A model generated the notes under the pieces. That model did not search any database. It was not told the DNA's origin and saw only the letters and a program-made list of their open reading frames with translations. Positions 9,554 to 18,602 of a stretch of 64,000 bases of DNA are shown here, one piece after another. A program made the position numbers and the translations under genes. The stretch comes from Bacteroidales bacterium. GTDB taxonomy: Bacteria; Bacteroidota; Bacteroidia; Bacteroidales; F082. Numbering within the stretch: the stretch's first letter is position 1; each line of letters starts with the position of its first letter. Location: assembly GCA_028277395.1 (NCBI GenBank), contig JANQGJ010000039.1:93977-157976 (forward strand). Direction: 5' to 3'.

Positions 9554-10257
9554 TGAAATTCAATTTTATTGAAGGTGAGGTATTACTTATTGATAAGCCT
9601 TTTGGCTGGACGTCATTTGATGCTGTTAATTCCATAAGACAAACCATAAAAAGAGCTTTCAACATAAAAAAAATCAAAGTTGGCCATGCCGGAACACTTG
9701 ATCCTCTGGCAACCGGTTTACTTATAATTTGTACCGGGAAATTCACAAAACAAATCGAATCATTCCAGGGTCTGGATAAGGTTTATACGGGTAGTATGTA
9801 TATTGGTGCAACAACACCTTCGTTTGATAAAGAAACGGAAGTTAACAAAACCTTCGATACCAGCCTGGTAAACAGAGACATATTAGAACAGGCAACGAAG
9901 AAGTTTATTGGAGAAATTGATCAGACACCTCCGGTTTTCTCAGCAGTAAAAGTTGACGGTAAACGTGCTTTTGAATATGCACGTAAGGAAAATGATATAA
10001 AGTTGAAGTCAAGGAAAATTACCATCAATAATTTTAAATTGCTGGACTATGAACTACCTGAGATTAACTTTTTAGTGGAATGTTCAAAAGGGACCTATAT
10101 CAGGTCACTGGTGAATGATTTTGGTAAAGTCATTAATAACGGTGCTTACATGAGTGGTTTGAGAAGAACCCATATTGGTGATTATTCAGTATCTGATGCC
10201 TTTCAAATTGAAGACCTTAAAACAATGATTAGAAATCAGGCTGTTGAAGTCAACTGA
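9553..10257 (+). CDS. truB: tRNA pseudouridine(55) synthase TruB
   Basis: The protein has 234 residues. It isomerises U55 of tRNA to pseudouridine in the T-loop. The family motif KVGHAGTLDPLATG at about residues 36-49 carries the catalytic Asp, and the nearby DKPFGWTSFDAV near the N-terminus is also typical. A CSKGTYIRSLVNDFG segment (about 173-187) completes the active site. It is shorter than E. coli TruB because the C-terminal PUA domain is reduced or absent, which is usual in Bacteroidota. The start overlaps the uppP stop by 1 nt. It is convergent with the HMA-AraC gene, with only 2 nt between stops. Confidence 0.97.
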   Translation: MKFNFIEGEVLLIDKPFGWTSFDAVNSIRQTIKRAFNIKKIKVGHAGTLDPLATGLLIICTGKFTKQIESFQGLDKVYTGSMYIGATTPSFDKETEVNKTFDTSLVNRDILEQATKKFIGEIDQTPPVFSAVKVDGKRAFEYARKENDIKLKSRKITINNFKLLDYELPEINFLVECSKGTYIRSLVNDFGKVINNGAYMSGLRRTHIGDYSVSDAFQIEDLKTMIRNQAVEVN

Positions 10258-10259
10258 CA

Positions 10260-10829
10260 TTAAATATTATCTATTGACAGCCGATACTTTGCAGGTGATT
10301 TTTTAAATTCCGATACAGATATTCCTGTAATATTCTTAAACTGAGTTGATAAATACTGTACACTGCTGTACCCCATAATAAAAGCTATTTCACTTAGCGA
10401 CATCTCGTCTTCCTGTATAAGTTGTTTTACTTTCTCTGTTTTTTGAAAGATAATATACTTTTCAAGTGTTATTCCTTCATACCTGGAAAACAAAGATGAA
10501 AGGTATGGATAGGTTTTTCCAAACTTCCCGACTATATAGTCAGAATTACGCACCATTGCATTAAATGTTGTATGGTGTACCAGATCAACAACAGCTCTTT
10601 TTATATCTTCAACAAGGATTTTATCTTTATGTATAACTATCGAAAACCCGTTATCTTCCAGTTTTTTTTTGATGTTATCAAAACTCACAGTTTCTTCATC
10701 ATACTCAATTTCTGCCTGACCGAGTGTGATTTTGTTAACTTTTACCAAAATACTATTGAGTTCCATTTCAACAATTCGGGAACAACAATTACAAATCATA
10801 TTATTAATATGGATTGTTTTTGTTATCAT
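10260..10829 (-). CDS. AraC-type regulator with N-terminal HMA-like metal domain
   Basis: The protein has 189 residues from ATG 10829. The longest frame extends 71 codons upstream, across the promoter region and into porZ, and is rejected. Residues 1-65 resemble a heavy-metal-associated fold: strand TKTIHINNM, then MICNCC where Cys13 and Cys16 form MxCxxC, a helix, and strands to GFSIVI. Residues about 105-180 form an AraC-type double HTH (MSLSEIAFIMGYSSVQYLSTQFKNITGIS). The likely role is a metal- or thiol-responsive transcription factor. Similar short HMA-AraC proteins are frequent in Bacteroidota near metal transport genes, but no copper or zinc exporter lies next to this one. Its targets are unknown; autoregulation or porZ control is possible. 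Confidence 0.8.
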   Translation of the reverse strand: MITKTIHINNMICNCCSRIVEMELNSILVKVNKITLGQAEIEYDEETVSFDNIKKKLEDNGFSIVIHKDKILVEDIKRAVVDLVHHTTFNAMVRNSDYIVGKFGKTYPYLSSLFSRYEGITLEKYIIFQKTEKVKQLIQEDEMSLSEIAFIMGYSSVQYLSTQFKNITGISVSEFKKSPAKYRLSIDNI

Positions 10830-10868
10830 CAATGGATTTAAAAGCTTATTATATTTATGAAACTGCGT

Positions 10869-10883
10869 ATTATTGACAATAAT
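10869..10883. promoter_or_regulatory. Palindrome in the HMA-AraC/porZ divergent region
   Basis: ATTATTG-A-CAATAAT is a perfect 7+1+7 palindrome. It lies 40 nt upstream of the AraC-type start and 46 nt upstream of porZ, the position of an operator shared by both divergent genes. Binding is inferred only. Confidence 0.4.
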
Positions 10884-10929
10884 TTGTGTTATTTGCAGTT
10901 TATAATTAAACAAAAAACACACCTTACTA

Positions 10930-13269
10930 ATGCGAAAATACAAGTTTACTTTTATTTTATTTTTAATTATTTGTTTTTTTCCTTCAATAAGTATTTCACA
11001 AGGTACTGCTATTGGTAGCTGGAGAACACACCTGCCATACAATCAGGTGATTGATGTTGTAGTTGTTGATGACATGGTTTATGCTGCCACATCATTAAGT
11101 ATTTTTACTTATAATGAACTTGATAACAGGGTAAACAGATTTGATAAAGTAAAAGGGTTAAATGACATTGGGATAAACAAAATAGGTTATAATAGTTCAA
11201 CCAATGATATTCTTGTTGCTTATTCAAATGCAAATCTTGACCTGATTACTATGGAAGATTCCATAATTAATATTCCGGATATAAAAGACAAAGAAATACT
11301 TGGTAATAAAACAATTAACAGTATTAGTTTTAAAGATCATTATGCTTATCTCTCCTGTGGGTTTGGAATAGTTGTTCTTGATATGATCAAGAGAGAGATT
11401 GCCGACACATATTACATAGGCCCTGAAGGTAATGCCATAAATGTTTATTCAACTACCTACAACGATACATCTTTATTAGCAGCTACTGAGTCAGGTATTT
11501 ATTATGCAGATATTGACGGACTGAACCTTGCAGATTTTCATCAGTGGCATAAAGACACAAGGCTGATCCACCCGGATTTACCTTACAATCATGTTGTAAG
11601 TTTTAACGAAAGTATTTATATAAATTACTACAGTCAGAAATTCGAAGGGGATACAATGTTTGTTTTCGATGGTAATGCATGGGACTATTTTGAAAAAGAG
11701 AACAATTTTCAGCATCCTCAGATGAATGTTGCAGGGGATAATATGCTAATTGTTAACAGGTACCAGGTAGGTGTTTATGACAACAACATGGAGTTATTAT
11801 ATAATATCTGGAACCCTAACAGTCAGTCAATAACTCCTTTATCAGCTGATATGGATGATAATTTTGTATGGATAGGTGACAAAACCAAAGGACTGGTAAA
11901 AACATGGAACCAGGGTTGGGCAGGTGAATTTATTAAACCAAACGGCCCCGGATCAAATAATGTTTTCAACCTTGATGCCGGAGGTAATAATGTTTGGGTT
12001 GCATCCGGAGGAAGACAATCGAACTGGTCAAAGTTATACATGAAAGACGGTGTTTTTACTTTTTCAGATGAAACCTGGAAAACCCATAATCCCTGGAATA
12101 CACCGGCATTCGAAACAATATCCGATTTTGTATGTGCAAAAGTAGATCCTGCCAATCCAAATATCGCCTACATTGGTACATGGCAGACCGGAGTTGCTAA
12201 ATTTGTAAACAATGAGTTAAGTGAAATTTATGACACTCTTAACAGCAGTCTCCAGGCATGGGTTTCAAATGAAGAGCAGGTAAATGCCAGTGGAATAGAA
12301 TTTGACAGTCATCAGAATATGTGGGTAGCAAATTCTGGTGCTCCTGATATGATATCCGTAATGAAGAAAAATGGAGAGTGGAAATCCTTCAACTTTGGAG
12401 GATCACTCAGTGGTCTGGATATTGGAGAATTATTGATAGACCACAGCGATCAGAAATGGATGATTAAAAGAAATGCCGGGTTATTGATTGTATTTACCGA
12501 TATGGGAACAATTGATGAAACAGGAGATGATGACGTTGCTGTACTTTATTCTTCTGCCGGACTTGGTAATATTCCGGGAAATAAAGTTTACTCTTTTGCC
12601 ACCGATCATGATGGAGAAGTATGGGTTGGTACAGATAAAGGTATTGCTGTGTTTTATTCTCCTGAAAACATTTTTGTATCCGGAGCTAATTACGATGCAC
12701 AACAGATTCTAGTACCCCGAAATGATGGGTCCGGACTTGCTGACTATCTGTTGGAAACCGAGCTTGTTACTGCTATTGCTGTTGATGGTGGAAATAGAAA
12801 ATGGATTGGCACCGAGCGTGCAGGAATATTCTTGTTTTCGGAGGATGGCCTTGAAGAAATAGAGCATTTTACAACAGAAAACAGTCCATTACTTTCTAAC
12901 AATATTACAAGTATTTCCATTACTGATGACGGAGAAGTTTTTATCGGAACTACAGATGGTATAATCTCTTATAAGGGGACAGCTACTCCACCTCAGCCTC
13001 CCGGCACAAAAGTTTACGCATATCCTAATCCTGTTAGAGAAAACTACACAGGACTGATTGCAATCAAGGGCCTTGAAAATGAATCCTATATCAAAATAAC
13101 AGATAGCTACGGAAACCTTGTATATCAAACCAAATCAGAAGGAGGACAAGCTGTTTGGGATGGTAATAACTTTGATGGCACAAGAGTTGCAACAGGTATT
13201 TATATGGTTTTTGCTGTTACTACTGATAAATCAGAAAAGGTAGTGACAAAAATATTGGTAGTCAGATAG
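10930..13269 (+). CDS. porZ: Type IX secretion system protein PorZ
   Basis: The protein has 779 residues. PorZ is a surface component of the Bacteroidota type IX secretion attachment complex; in Porphyromonas it works with the sortase PorU to deliver anionic LPS to cargo. A signal peptide (1-23, ending ISISQ) is followed by the diagnostic GSWRTHLPYNQVIDV segment. Two to three beta-propellers follow, with repeated DxxVWIGT/WVGTDKGI-type blades. The C-terminal about 85 residues form a T9SS-type CTD (YAYPNPVRENY, then GNLVYQTKSEGGQAVWDG and GIYMVFAVTTD). No other T9SS gene and no CTD-bearing cargo was seen in the window. It is divergent from the HMA-AraC regulator. Confidence 0.9.
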   Translation: MRKYKFTFILFLIICFFPSISISQGTAIGSWRTHLPYNQVIDVVVVDDMVYAATSLSIFTYNELDNRVNRFDKVKGLNDIGINKIGYNSSTNDILVAYSNANLDLITMEDSIINIPDIKDKEILGNKTINSISFKDHYAYLSCGFGIVVLDMIKREIADTYYIGPEGNAINVYSTTYNDTSLLAATESGIYYADIDGLNLADFHQWHKDTRLIHPDLPYNHVVSFNESIYINYYSQKFEGDTMFVFDGNAWDYFEKENNFQHPQMNVAGDNMLIVNRYQVGVYDNNMELLYNIWNPNSQSITPLSADMDDNFVWIGDKTKGLVKTWNQGWAGEFIKPNGPGSNNVFNLDAGGNNVWVASGGRQSNWSKLYMKDGVFTFSDETWKTHNPWNTPAFETISDFVCAKVDPANPNIAYIGTWQTGVAKFVNNELSEIYDTLNSSLQAWVSNEEQVNASGIEFDSHQNMWVANSGAPDMISVMKKNGEWKSFNFGGSLSGLDIGELLIDHSDQKWMIKRNAGLLIVFTDMGTIDETGDDDVAVLYSSAGLGNIPGNKVYSFATDHDGEVWVGTDKGIAVFYSPENIFVSGANYDAQQILVPRNDGSGLADYLLETELVTAIAVDGGNRKWIGTERAGIFLFSEDGLEEIEHFTTENSPLLSNNITSISITDDGEVFIGTTDGIISYKGTATPPQPPGTKVYAYPNPVRENYTGLIAIKGLENESYIKITDSYGNLVYQTKSEGGQAVWDGNNFDGTRVATGIYMVFAVTTDKSEKVVTKILVVR

Positions 13270-13428
13270 CTTACTTAGCTCAAACTATCTGCTTTGTTCT
13301 ACTTAACTTTAGCCCATTATATCAGGCAGGAGCCATCTACATTAGATACTGATCCAAGCTATTTCAGGTATCAGAAATGAAATTTATTTTTAGTAATTTT
13401 AGCGGACTTAACCATAATACAAGTAAAT

Positions 13429-14499
13429 ATGGCCGTAGATTCACCCCGATATATTAAATTACATCCGTTATTTTATGCTTCTGCCGGAATAATAGTAATT
13501 GCTGGATTGAAAATTGGTGCCCCTGTTATTAATCCTGTTTTAATGGCCGTTTTTTTTAGTGTTATTATTTATCACCCTATTCATTGGTTAAAAGAAAAAG
13601 GCATTAACGGAGTTCTATCAATTATAATTGTTATAATTAGTCTGCTCATTGTCCTCTTACTCATGGGAGGTGTAGTAACACGATCTGTTATGCACTTTTC
13701 TCAAAATTTACCTGAATATAAAGATCAACTTCATGCAATTACAAAATCTACTGTTGCCATGATGAATGGATACGGTTTGGATATGTCTCCGGATACTGTT
13801 TCGCAAAATTTTAGTGCGGGAAGTGTTTTTGGATATGTAAGCAAGTTCATTACGGGAATTGGAGGACTTCTTGGTCAGATTACCCTGTTGGTGCTTGTTG
13901 TAGGATTTATTTTGGGTGAAACAAACAGTTTTCCGATTAAACTAAAAGCTGTGCTTAAAGATCCTGAAATATCGCTTGGAAACATCACTTCAATCTCCAG
14001 AAATATAAGATACTATCTTGGAATAAAAACCTTTACAGGGTTAATTGGCGGAATCAGTGTGGCATTGGTCTTGTTTTTTATGCAAATAGAATATGCTATT
14101 ATCTGGGGAATACTTGTATTGCTTATGCGTTACATTCCCAATATAGGATCAGTAATAGCTGCAATTCCCATATTGCTGTTTGTATTAATCCAGGATGGAA
14201 TAACAGGAGTAATTTGGGCAGGACTTGCCTATGGTGTTATAAATTTCGTAATTGGACAAATAATTGAACCAAAATTTCTTGCAAAAAGCATGAACCTATC
14301 AACATTGGCAGTATTTCTGTCTCTGGTATTTTGGGGATGGATTCTTGGTGATATTGGAATGCTGCTTGCTGTTCCAATTACAATGGCAATGAAGATAAGC
14401 CTTGAATCACGTGAAAACTCCAGATGGATGGCCATTATGCTTGGTTCGGAAGAAAGTGCCAAAGATGCATTAAACGAAAAATCACAAAAAAATGGGTAA
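13429..14499 (+). CDS. AI-2E family transporter (PF01594-type permease)
   Basis: The protein has 356 residues and a polytopic membrane structure with about seven to eight helices. There is a paired cluster at residues 15-85, an amphipathic periplasmic-type stretch (90-135), and the C-terminal helices. The family pattern is seen at RYIPNIGSVIAAIPILLF and IGQIIEPKFLAKSMNLST, where the EPKxxxxxxxLS signature is diagnostic. Members export AI-2 or act as sodium/proton or other small-solute antiporters, so the substrate is not predictable. It is monocistronic, with a bidirectional terminator at its 3' end, and convergent with the TPR gene. Confidence 0.9.
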   Translation: MAVDSPRYIKLHPLFYASAGIIVIAGLKIGAPVINPVLMAVFFSVIIYHPIHWLKEKGINGVLSIIIVIISLLIVLLLMGGVVTRSVMHFSQNLPEYKDQLHAITKSTVAMMNGYGLDMSPDTVSQNFSAGSVFGYVSKFITGIGGLLGQITLLVLVVGFILGETNSFPIKLKAVLKDPEISLGNITSISRNIRYYLGIKTFTGLIGGISVALVLFFMQIEYAIIWGILVLLMRYIPNIGSVIAAIPILLFVLIQDGITGVIWAGLAYGVINFVIGQIIEPKFLAKSMNLSTLAVFLSLVFWGWILGDIGMLLAVPITMAMKISLESRENSRWMAIMLGSEESAKDALNEKSQKNG

Positions 14500-14522
14500 C
14501 CTGAATTAACAGACTACCCATT
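14491..14522. terminator. Bidirectional terminator between convergent genes
   Basis: AATGGGTA (14491-14498) pairs with TACCCATT (14515-14522), with a further CTG/CAG pair inside the loop. A run of seven A precedes it and AT-rich DNA follows. The minus-strand transcript of the TPR gene would therefore end in a U-tract. The left arm overlaps the stop of the AI-2E transporter gene. Confidence 0.6.
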
Positions 14523-14543
14523 ATATTTATAAAATTTTAGTTC

Positions 14544-15512
14544 TTAGTTGCACTTCAAAACCTGGGTCATCTGATACTTTGCAGCATCAACATTTGGTCC
14601 TGAAACTACATTTTTATATGCTGCACATGCAGCTGCTCCGTCACTTTTGCCTTCATAAGCCTGACCTAATGCAAAATTTACATCAGATTTATCTTTCTCA
14701 GGCTCAGCAGCCAGAGCATTCCCAGCTGAAGTAATAGCTGCATCCCATTCTTTCTCCATATTGTAAGCAAGTGTCAGATAATAATATGCATTGCTGTTTC
14801 CGGGTAAATACTTAAAAGAATTCTGAATATTGTCGATAGCTTTTTTTCCATTTCCATTTTGAATTTCTTTTGCTCCTGCATTTACCAAAGCCTTGGAAGC
14901 AGTTAATTTAGTTTTCTTCAAGGTCTTTGCAGCTTTTGAGTTACCTTCTCCCAGTTCTATTACCTTATCGGCACTTTCCATCATTTTAGTCATATCATTC
15001 TGGGATTTGTAAACCAGCATTAATCCGTAATAAGCTTTGTAATAAGTAGGATAAATTTCAATTGCCATTGTATATTCTGAAAACGCTTCATCAGCTTTGT
15101 TTTTCTTTAGTAATGATCCTCCTTTTGAAGTTCTTACTTTTGCTATATAAGAATTCGAATTTTTTTTCTTTGAAGAATCTCCAAGTTCTTCTGCTAAATC
15201 ATACGCTTTCTCAAAGGAGGCGATTGCAGCGTCAAATTTTGCTCCTTTGTACAATGTTTTACCATTTGCATAATACGCATTCAATAATTGTTTCTCAATA
15301 CTGGCTTTTAGATCGTTGGCATCGGCACCTGCTTCATTAGCAATTTTTAAAGCAGATTCATATGCAGTAACTGCATCAGCAAAATTCTTCTCTTTGTAGT
15401 AACTGTTTCCTTCATTGTACTTTGCTCCGGCTTCATCAACTGATTGAGCAAATACTGACATTGAAAAAAGTACAATGCTTAACAGGAACAACGATTTCTT
15501 TAAAAAACTCAT
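14544..15512 (-). CDS. Exported tetratricopeptide-repeat protein
   Basis: The protein has 322 residues from ATG 15512. A longer frame from 15572 crosses the promoter and would hide the signal peptide. Residues 1-22 are a signal peptide ending VFAQ. The rest is almost entirely TPR-like helix pairs, for example YNEGNSYYKEKNFADAVTAYESAL (split as two helices), FDAAIASFEKAYDLAEE and KAYYGLMLVYKSQNDMTKMM. The C-terminus ends in a Cys (LKCN). It is probably a periplasmic scaffold; no specific partner is known. A good promoter sits 40-68 nt upstream, and a terminator follows its 3' end, so it is likely monocistronic and possibly well expressed. Divergent from trkA. Confidence 0.85.
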   Translation of the reverse strand: MSFLKKSLFLLSIVLFSMSVFAQSVDEAGAKYNEGNSYYKEKNFADAVTAYESALKIANEAGADANDLKASIEKQLLNAYYANGKTLYKGAKFDAAIASFEKAYDLAEELGDSSKKKNSNSYIAKVRTSKGGSLLKKNKADEAFSEYTMAIEIYPTYYKAYYGLMLVYKSQNDMTKMMESADKVIELGEGNSKAAKTLKKTKLTASKALVNAGAKEIQNGNGKKAIDNIQNSFKYLPGNSNAYYYLTLAYNMEKEWDAAITSAGNALAAEPEKDKSDVNFALGQAYEGKSDGAAACAAYKNVVSGPNVDAAKYQMTQVLKCN

Positions 15513-15551
15513 AATAAATGTAATTTGTTTAATTTTTTGCGGCGCAAGATA

Positions 15552-15580
15552 CAAAATTATTGTAACCGCCAAAATATCAA
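15552..15580 (-). promoter_or_regulatory. Promoter of the TPR protein gene
   Basis: On the minus strand, TAATTTTG (complement of 15552-15559) matches TAnnTTTG, and a TTG (complement of 15578-15580) lies 18 nt upstream as the -33 element. The start codon is about 40 nt downstream. Confidence 0.55.
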
Positions 15581-15654
15581 TTTGGTATCGTACTGTTAAA
15601 TAAAAGTAAAATCAATCACTTAGTTATCATCTGTAAGATTATTGGTAATATTTT

Positions 15655-15662
15655 TAGTTTTG
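15655..15662 (+). promoter_or_regulatory. Candidate -7 element of the trkA-trkH operon
   Basis: TAGTTTTG matches TAnnTTTG and lies 51 nt before the trkA start. No convincing -33 TTG at the usual spacing. Confidence 0.45.
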
Positions 15663-15713
15663 CATCCAAATTCACAAAATGTGTATTTTTATTTGTTAAA
15701 ACAATTTTGAATT

Positions 15714-17075
15714 ATGAATATTATCATCGCCGGAGATGGTGAGGTTGGATTTTATTTGGCAGAGGCATTAGTTGATTCTAATCATAATATTACTATTGTT
15801 GATCCACATGAGGAACTTTTGAAACTCGTTGAATCACATGCTGATTTGATGACAATCGTTGGAGAATCAAATTCTGTTGCAGTATTAAAAAAAGCCAATG
15901 TCGCAAAAGCCGATCTTGTTATTTCAGTATTACACAGCGAACCTATTAATATATTAACAGCTATTCTGGCTAAAAAACTGGGTGCAAAATATACTATCGC
16001 AAGAGTAAACACATTGCAAAACCTTGCTCCCGAGAATGTTAAAACTTACAATGAACTTGGTATTGATGTATTGTTATCACCAGAGGATATTGCAGGACAT
16101 GAAGTTATTAAACTGCTTCAACAGCCGGCTGCAATTGAAATTTTTGAGTTATCCGATGGTAAGATGCTGGTAATACTTATCAGAATAAGTCCTGATGCAT
16201 CAGTAGTAAACCTGTCATTAAATGATATTGCTGCCAGGTACAAAAATCTCGATTTCAGGGCAGTTGCCATACACAGGGGTGATGATACATTTATTCCCGA
16301 TGGGGACACTGTATTCATGCCCAATGATTTTGTTTATGTGATTACCAAACCTGAAGGTCTCGACAGATTATTAAAAATGGGAGGTAAAGAAGATGTTGAG
16401 ATTGATAACATTATGATTGTAGGAGGCGGACGGGTTGGAAAAGTTATTGCAAAACAACTTGAAACAGAGCTAAATATAAAACTGATAGAGCAAAGTCGTG
16501 AGAGATCAATGAATCTGATTGACTTACTTGATGATACTCTGATCATTAATGGTGATGCACGAGATATAAACCTCCTTGAAGAAGAAGGAATTGAAGGTGT
16601 TGATGCATTCATTGCCGTTACCAACAGCTCCGAAACCAATATCATTACATGTTTACATGCTAAAAAGTTTGGTGTTAAAAAAACCATTGCTCTTGTCGAA
16701 AATCTGGATTACATCGAAATATCACAAAACATTGGTATTGACACCATTATAAACAAGAAACTCAGTGCAGCCAGCTATATGATCAAACATTCGATGGGCG
16801 ATGAAGTAGCTTCGCTGAAATGCCTTAGCGGGATAAGCTCTGATGTTGTTGAGTTTATCGCGAAAAAGGATTCTCCGGTAACCCGTAAAACAATACGGAA
16901 TTTAAAAATGCCTGAAGGATCACTGATTGGAGGTATAATCAGGGGAAAAAAATCCTTTATTGCTGTTGGAGACTTTCAGATAGAAGAAAACGATAAAGTT
17001 GTGGTATTTGCATTACCGGGCATTGCAAATAAAATTGAAAAAATGTTTCATAAGCCGAATCTTGGATTTTTATAA
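15714..17075 (+). CDS. trkA: Trk potassium uptake regulatory subunit TrkA
   Basis: The protein has 453 residues and is the cytoplasmic NAD(H)/ATP-binding gating subunit of the Trk potassium channel. It has the duplicated RCK architecture. The first Rossmann domain starts at residue 1 with IIIAGDGEVGFYLA (GxGxxG) and an acidic strand end (IVDPHEE). A first TrkA_C domain covers about 135-220. The second Rossmann domain starts at about 230 with IMIVGGGRVGKVIA, followed by a second TrkA_C to the end. It is followed 44 nt later by trkH, so the pair encodes a complete Trk system in the conserved order. Confidence 0.96.
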   Translation: MNIIIAGDGEVGFYLAEALVDSNHNITIVDPHEELLKLVESHADLMTIVGESNSVAVLKKANVAKADLVISVLHSEPINILTAILAKKLGAKYTIARVNTLQNLAPENVKTYNELGIDVLLSPEDIAGHEVIKLLQQPAAIEIFELSDGKMLVILIRISPDASVVNLSLNDIAARYKNLDFRAVAIHRGDDTFIPDGDTVFMPNDFVYVITKPEGLDRLLKMGGKEDVEIDNIMIVGGGRVGKVIAKQLETELNIKLIEQSRERSMNLIDLLDDTLIINGDARDINLLEEEGIEGVDAFIAVTNSSETNIITCLHAKKFGVKKTIALVENLDYIEISQNIGIDTIINKKLSAASYMIKHSMGDEVASLKCLSGISSDVVEFIAKKDSPVTRKTIRNLKMPEGSLIGGIIRGKKSFIAVGDFQIEENDKVVVFALPGIANKIEKMFHKPNLGFL

Positions 17076-17119
17076 TTTAAATTGAATTATCAAGCACCGG
17101 ATAACCAACTATTTTCAAA

Positions 17120-18580
17120 ATGGCAGGCAGCAAATTAATTAACATAACGATAGTACTAAAAGTACTTAGCTTTTTGTTAATTGTTGAAGGATTATTCATG
17201 CTAAGTGGAATTGGCTTTGCATTATATTTTGGAGAGTCTGTATTACCACTTTTATTTTCATCATTAATAACAATGTCGGTTGGTATCCCGGTTTGGTTAC
17301 TGACCAAAAAAAACGACCGAAGAAATATTGGAAAACGGGAAGGCTATCTGATCGTGGCTCTAACCTGGGTAATAATATCCATTTTTGGCACCTTACCATT
17401 TCTCATAAGCGGATCAATTACATCATATACAGATGCTTTTTTCGAAACAATATCCGGGTTTACAACCACCGGAGCAACAATTCTTGACAATATTGAATCT
17501 GTCCCGAAAAATATTCTGTACTGGCGGGCCATGACCCATTGGATAGGAGGCATGGGAATTATAGTTTTAACAGTTGCCATACTTCCATTCCTGGGAATAG
17601 GAGGTTTGCAATTAATGATTGCTGAAATGCCTGGCATTACTCCAGATAAGCTACATCCAAGGATCACAGAGACAGCTAAAAGGTTTTGGGCAATATATGT
17701 GATATTTACAATTTGTGAAATCCTTTTGTTGTGGTTAGGAGAAATGGACCTTTTCGATTCAGTATGCCATTCGTTTGCAACAATGGCTACTGGTGGGTTT
17801 TCTACAAAAAACGATAGTATAGCAGGATTCTTACCTTACACTCAATATGTTATTATTGGTTTTATGTTTCTGGCAGGAACAAACTTTACACTGCATTATT
17901 TCGTATTGCACAGAAAATTCAGTAAATTAAGAACAAATGAAGAATTTCGAATTTACTTCTGGATAGTAGCACTAATTTCAATATTTATCGCAATTGGTTT
18001 ATTCTTAACTTATGAGTTAGATGCCGAGAGTTCGTTCAGAAGTTCATTATTTACTGTTGTTTCAATTCTAACAACAACAGGATTTGTTACTGCTGATTAT
18101 TCACTATGGCCATCAATACTCTGGATGTTCATTTTTACACTTATGTTTATTGGTGGAAGCGCAGGATCAACAGGTGGTGGTGTGAAAATAATACGCCATT
18201 TACTGCTGGTTAAAAACTCTCTTCTTGAGATGAAGAGATCCATTCACCCTCAGGCAATTATCCCGGTTAAATACAATGGAAAATCGGTTTCACAGCAAAT
18301 CATTTTCAATGTAATGGCGTTCTTTCTGATTTATATAATTATTTTCTCCGTCGGGACTCTGACATTATCACTATTTGGGTATGATTTTTATACATCTATT
18401 GGTGCAACAATTGCCTCACTGGGTAATATTGGTCCTGGTATCGGGCATGTTGGCCCGGTGGACAATTATTCCTTTTTCTCACCACTGGCCAAATGGTTCC
18501 TTTCGTTTTTAATGTTGCTTGGACGACTTGAGCTATTTACAATACTAATTGTGATATCTCCAGCATTTTGGAAAAGATAA
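17120..18580 (+). CDS. trkH: Trk potassium uptake membrane subunit TrkH
   Basis: The protein has 486 residues and is a potassium-translocating membrane subunit with four M1-P-M2 repeats. The selectivity-filter loops are visible as SGFTTTGATIL (first), MATGGFSTKND (second), TTTGFVTADYS (third) and SLGNIGPGIGHVGP (fourth). The gating loop in the third repeat reads GGSAGSTGGGVKIIR. The amphipathic first helices (about 8-55) are also as in TrkH. It pairs with TrkA upstream and is convergent with the Nramp-like gene, 22 nt from its stop. Confidence 0.96.
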   Translation: MAGSKLINITIVLKVLSFLLIVEGLFMLSGIGFALYFGESVLPLLFSSLITMSVGIPVWLLTKKNDRRNIGKREGYLIVALTWVIISIFGTLPFLISGSITSYTDAFFETISGFTTTGATILDNIESVPKNILYWRAMTHWIGGMGIIVLTVAILPFLGIGGLQLMIAEMPGITPDKLHPRITETAKRFWAIYVIFTICEILLLWLGEMDLFDSVCHSFATMATGGFSTKNDSIAGFLPYTQYVIIGFMFLAGTNFTLHYFVLHRKFSKLRTNEEFRIYFWIVALISIFIAIGLFLTYELDAESSFRSSLFTVVSILTTTGFVTADYSLWPSILWMFIFTLMFIGGSAGSTGGGVKIIRHLLLVKNSLLEMKRSIHPQAIIPVKYNGKSVSQQIIFNVMAFFLIYIIIFSVGTLTLSLFGYDFYTSIGATIASLGNIGPGIGHVGPVDNYSFFSPLAKWFLSFLMLLGRLELFTILIVISPAFWKR

Positions 18581-18602
18581 TAGAGCTTTATTTTACTTAA
18601 GA

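Noticed and set aside
10830..11042. 71-residue extension of the HMA-AraC protein
   Set aside because: It crosses the intergenic palindrome and overlaps the first 113 nt of porZ, and its composition does not look like a protein domain.
13263..13291. Hairpin CAGATAG/CTATCTG after porZ as a terminator
   Set aside because: The arm includes the stop codon, the loop is 15 nt and there is no T-tract; too weak to call.
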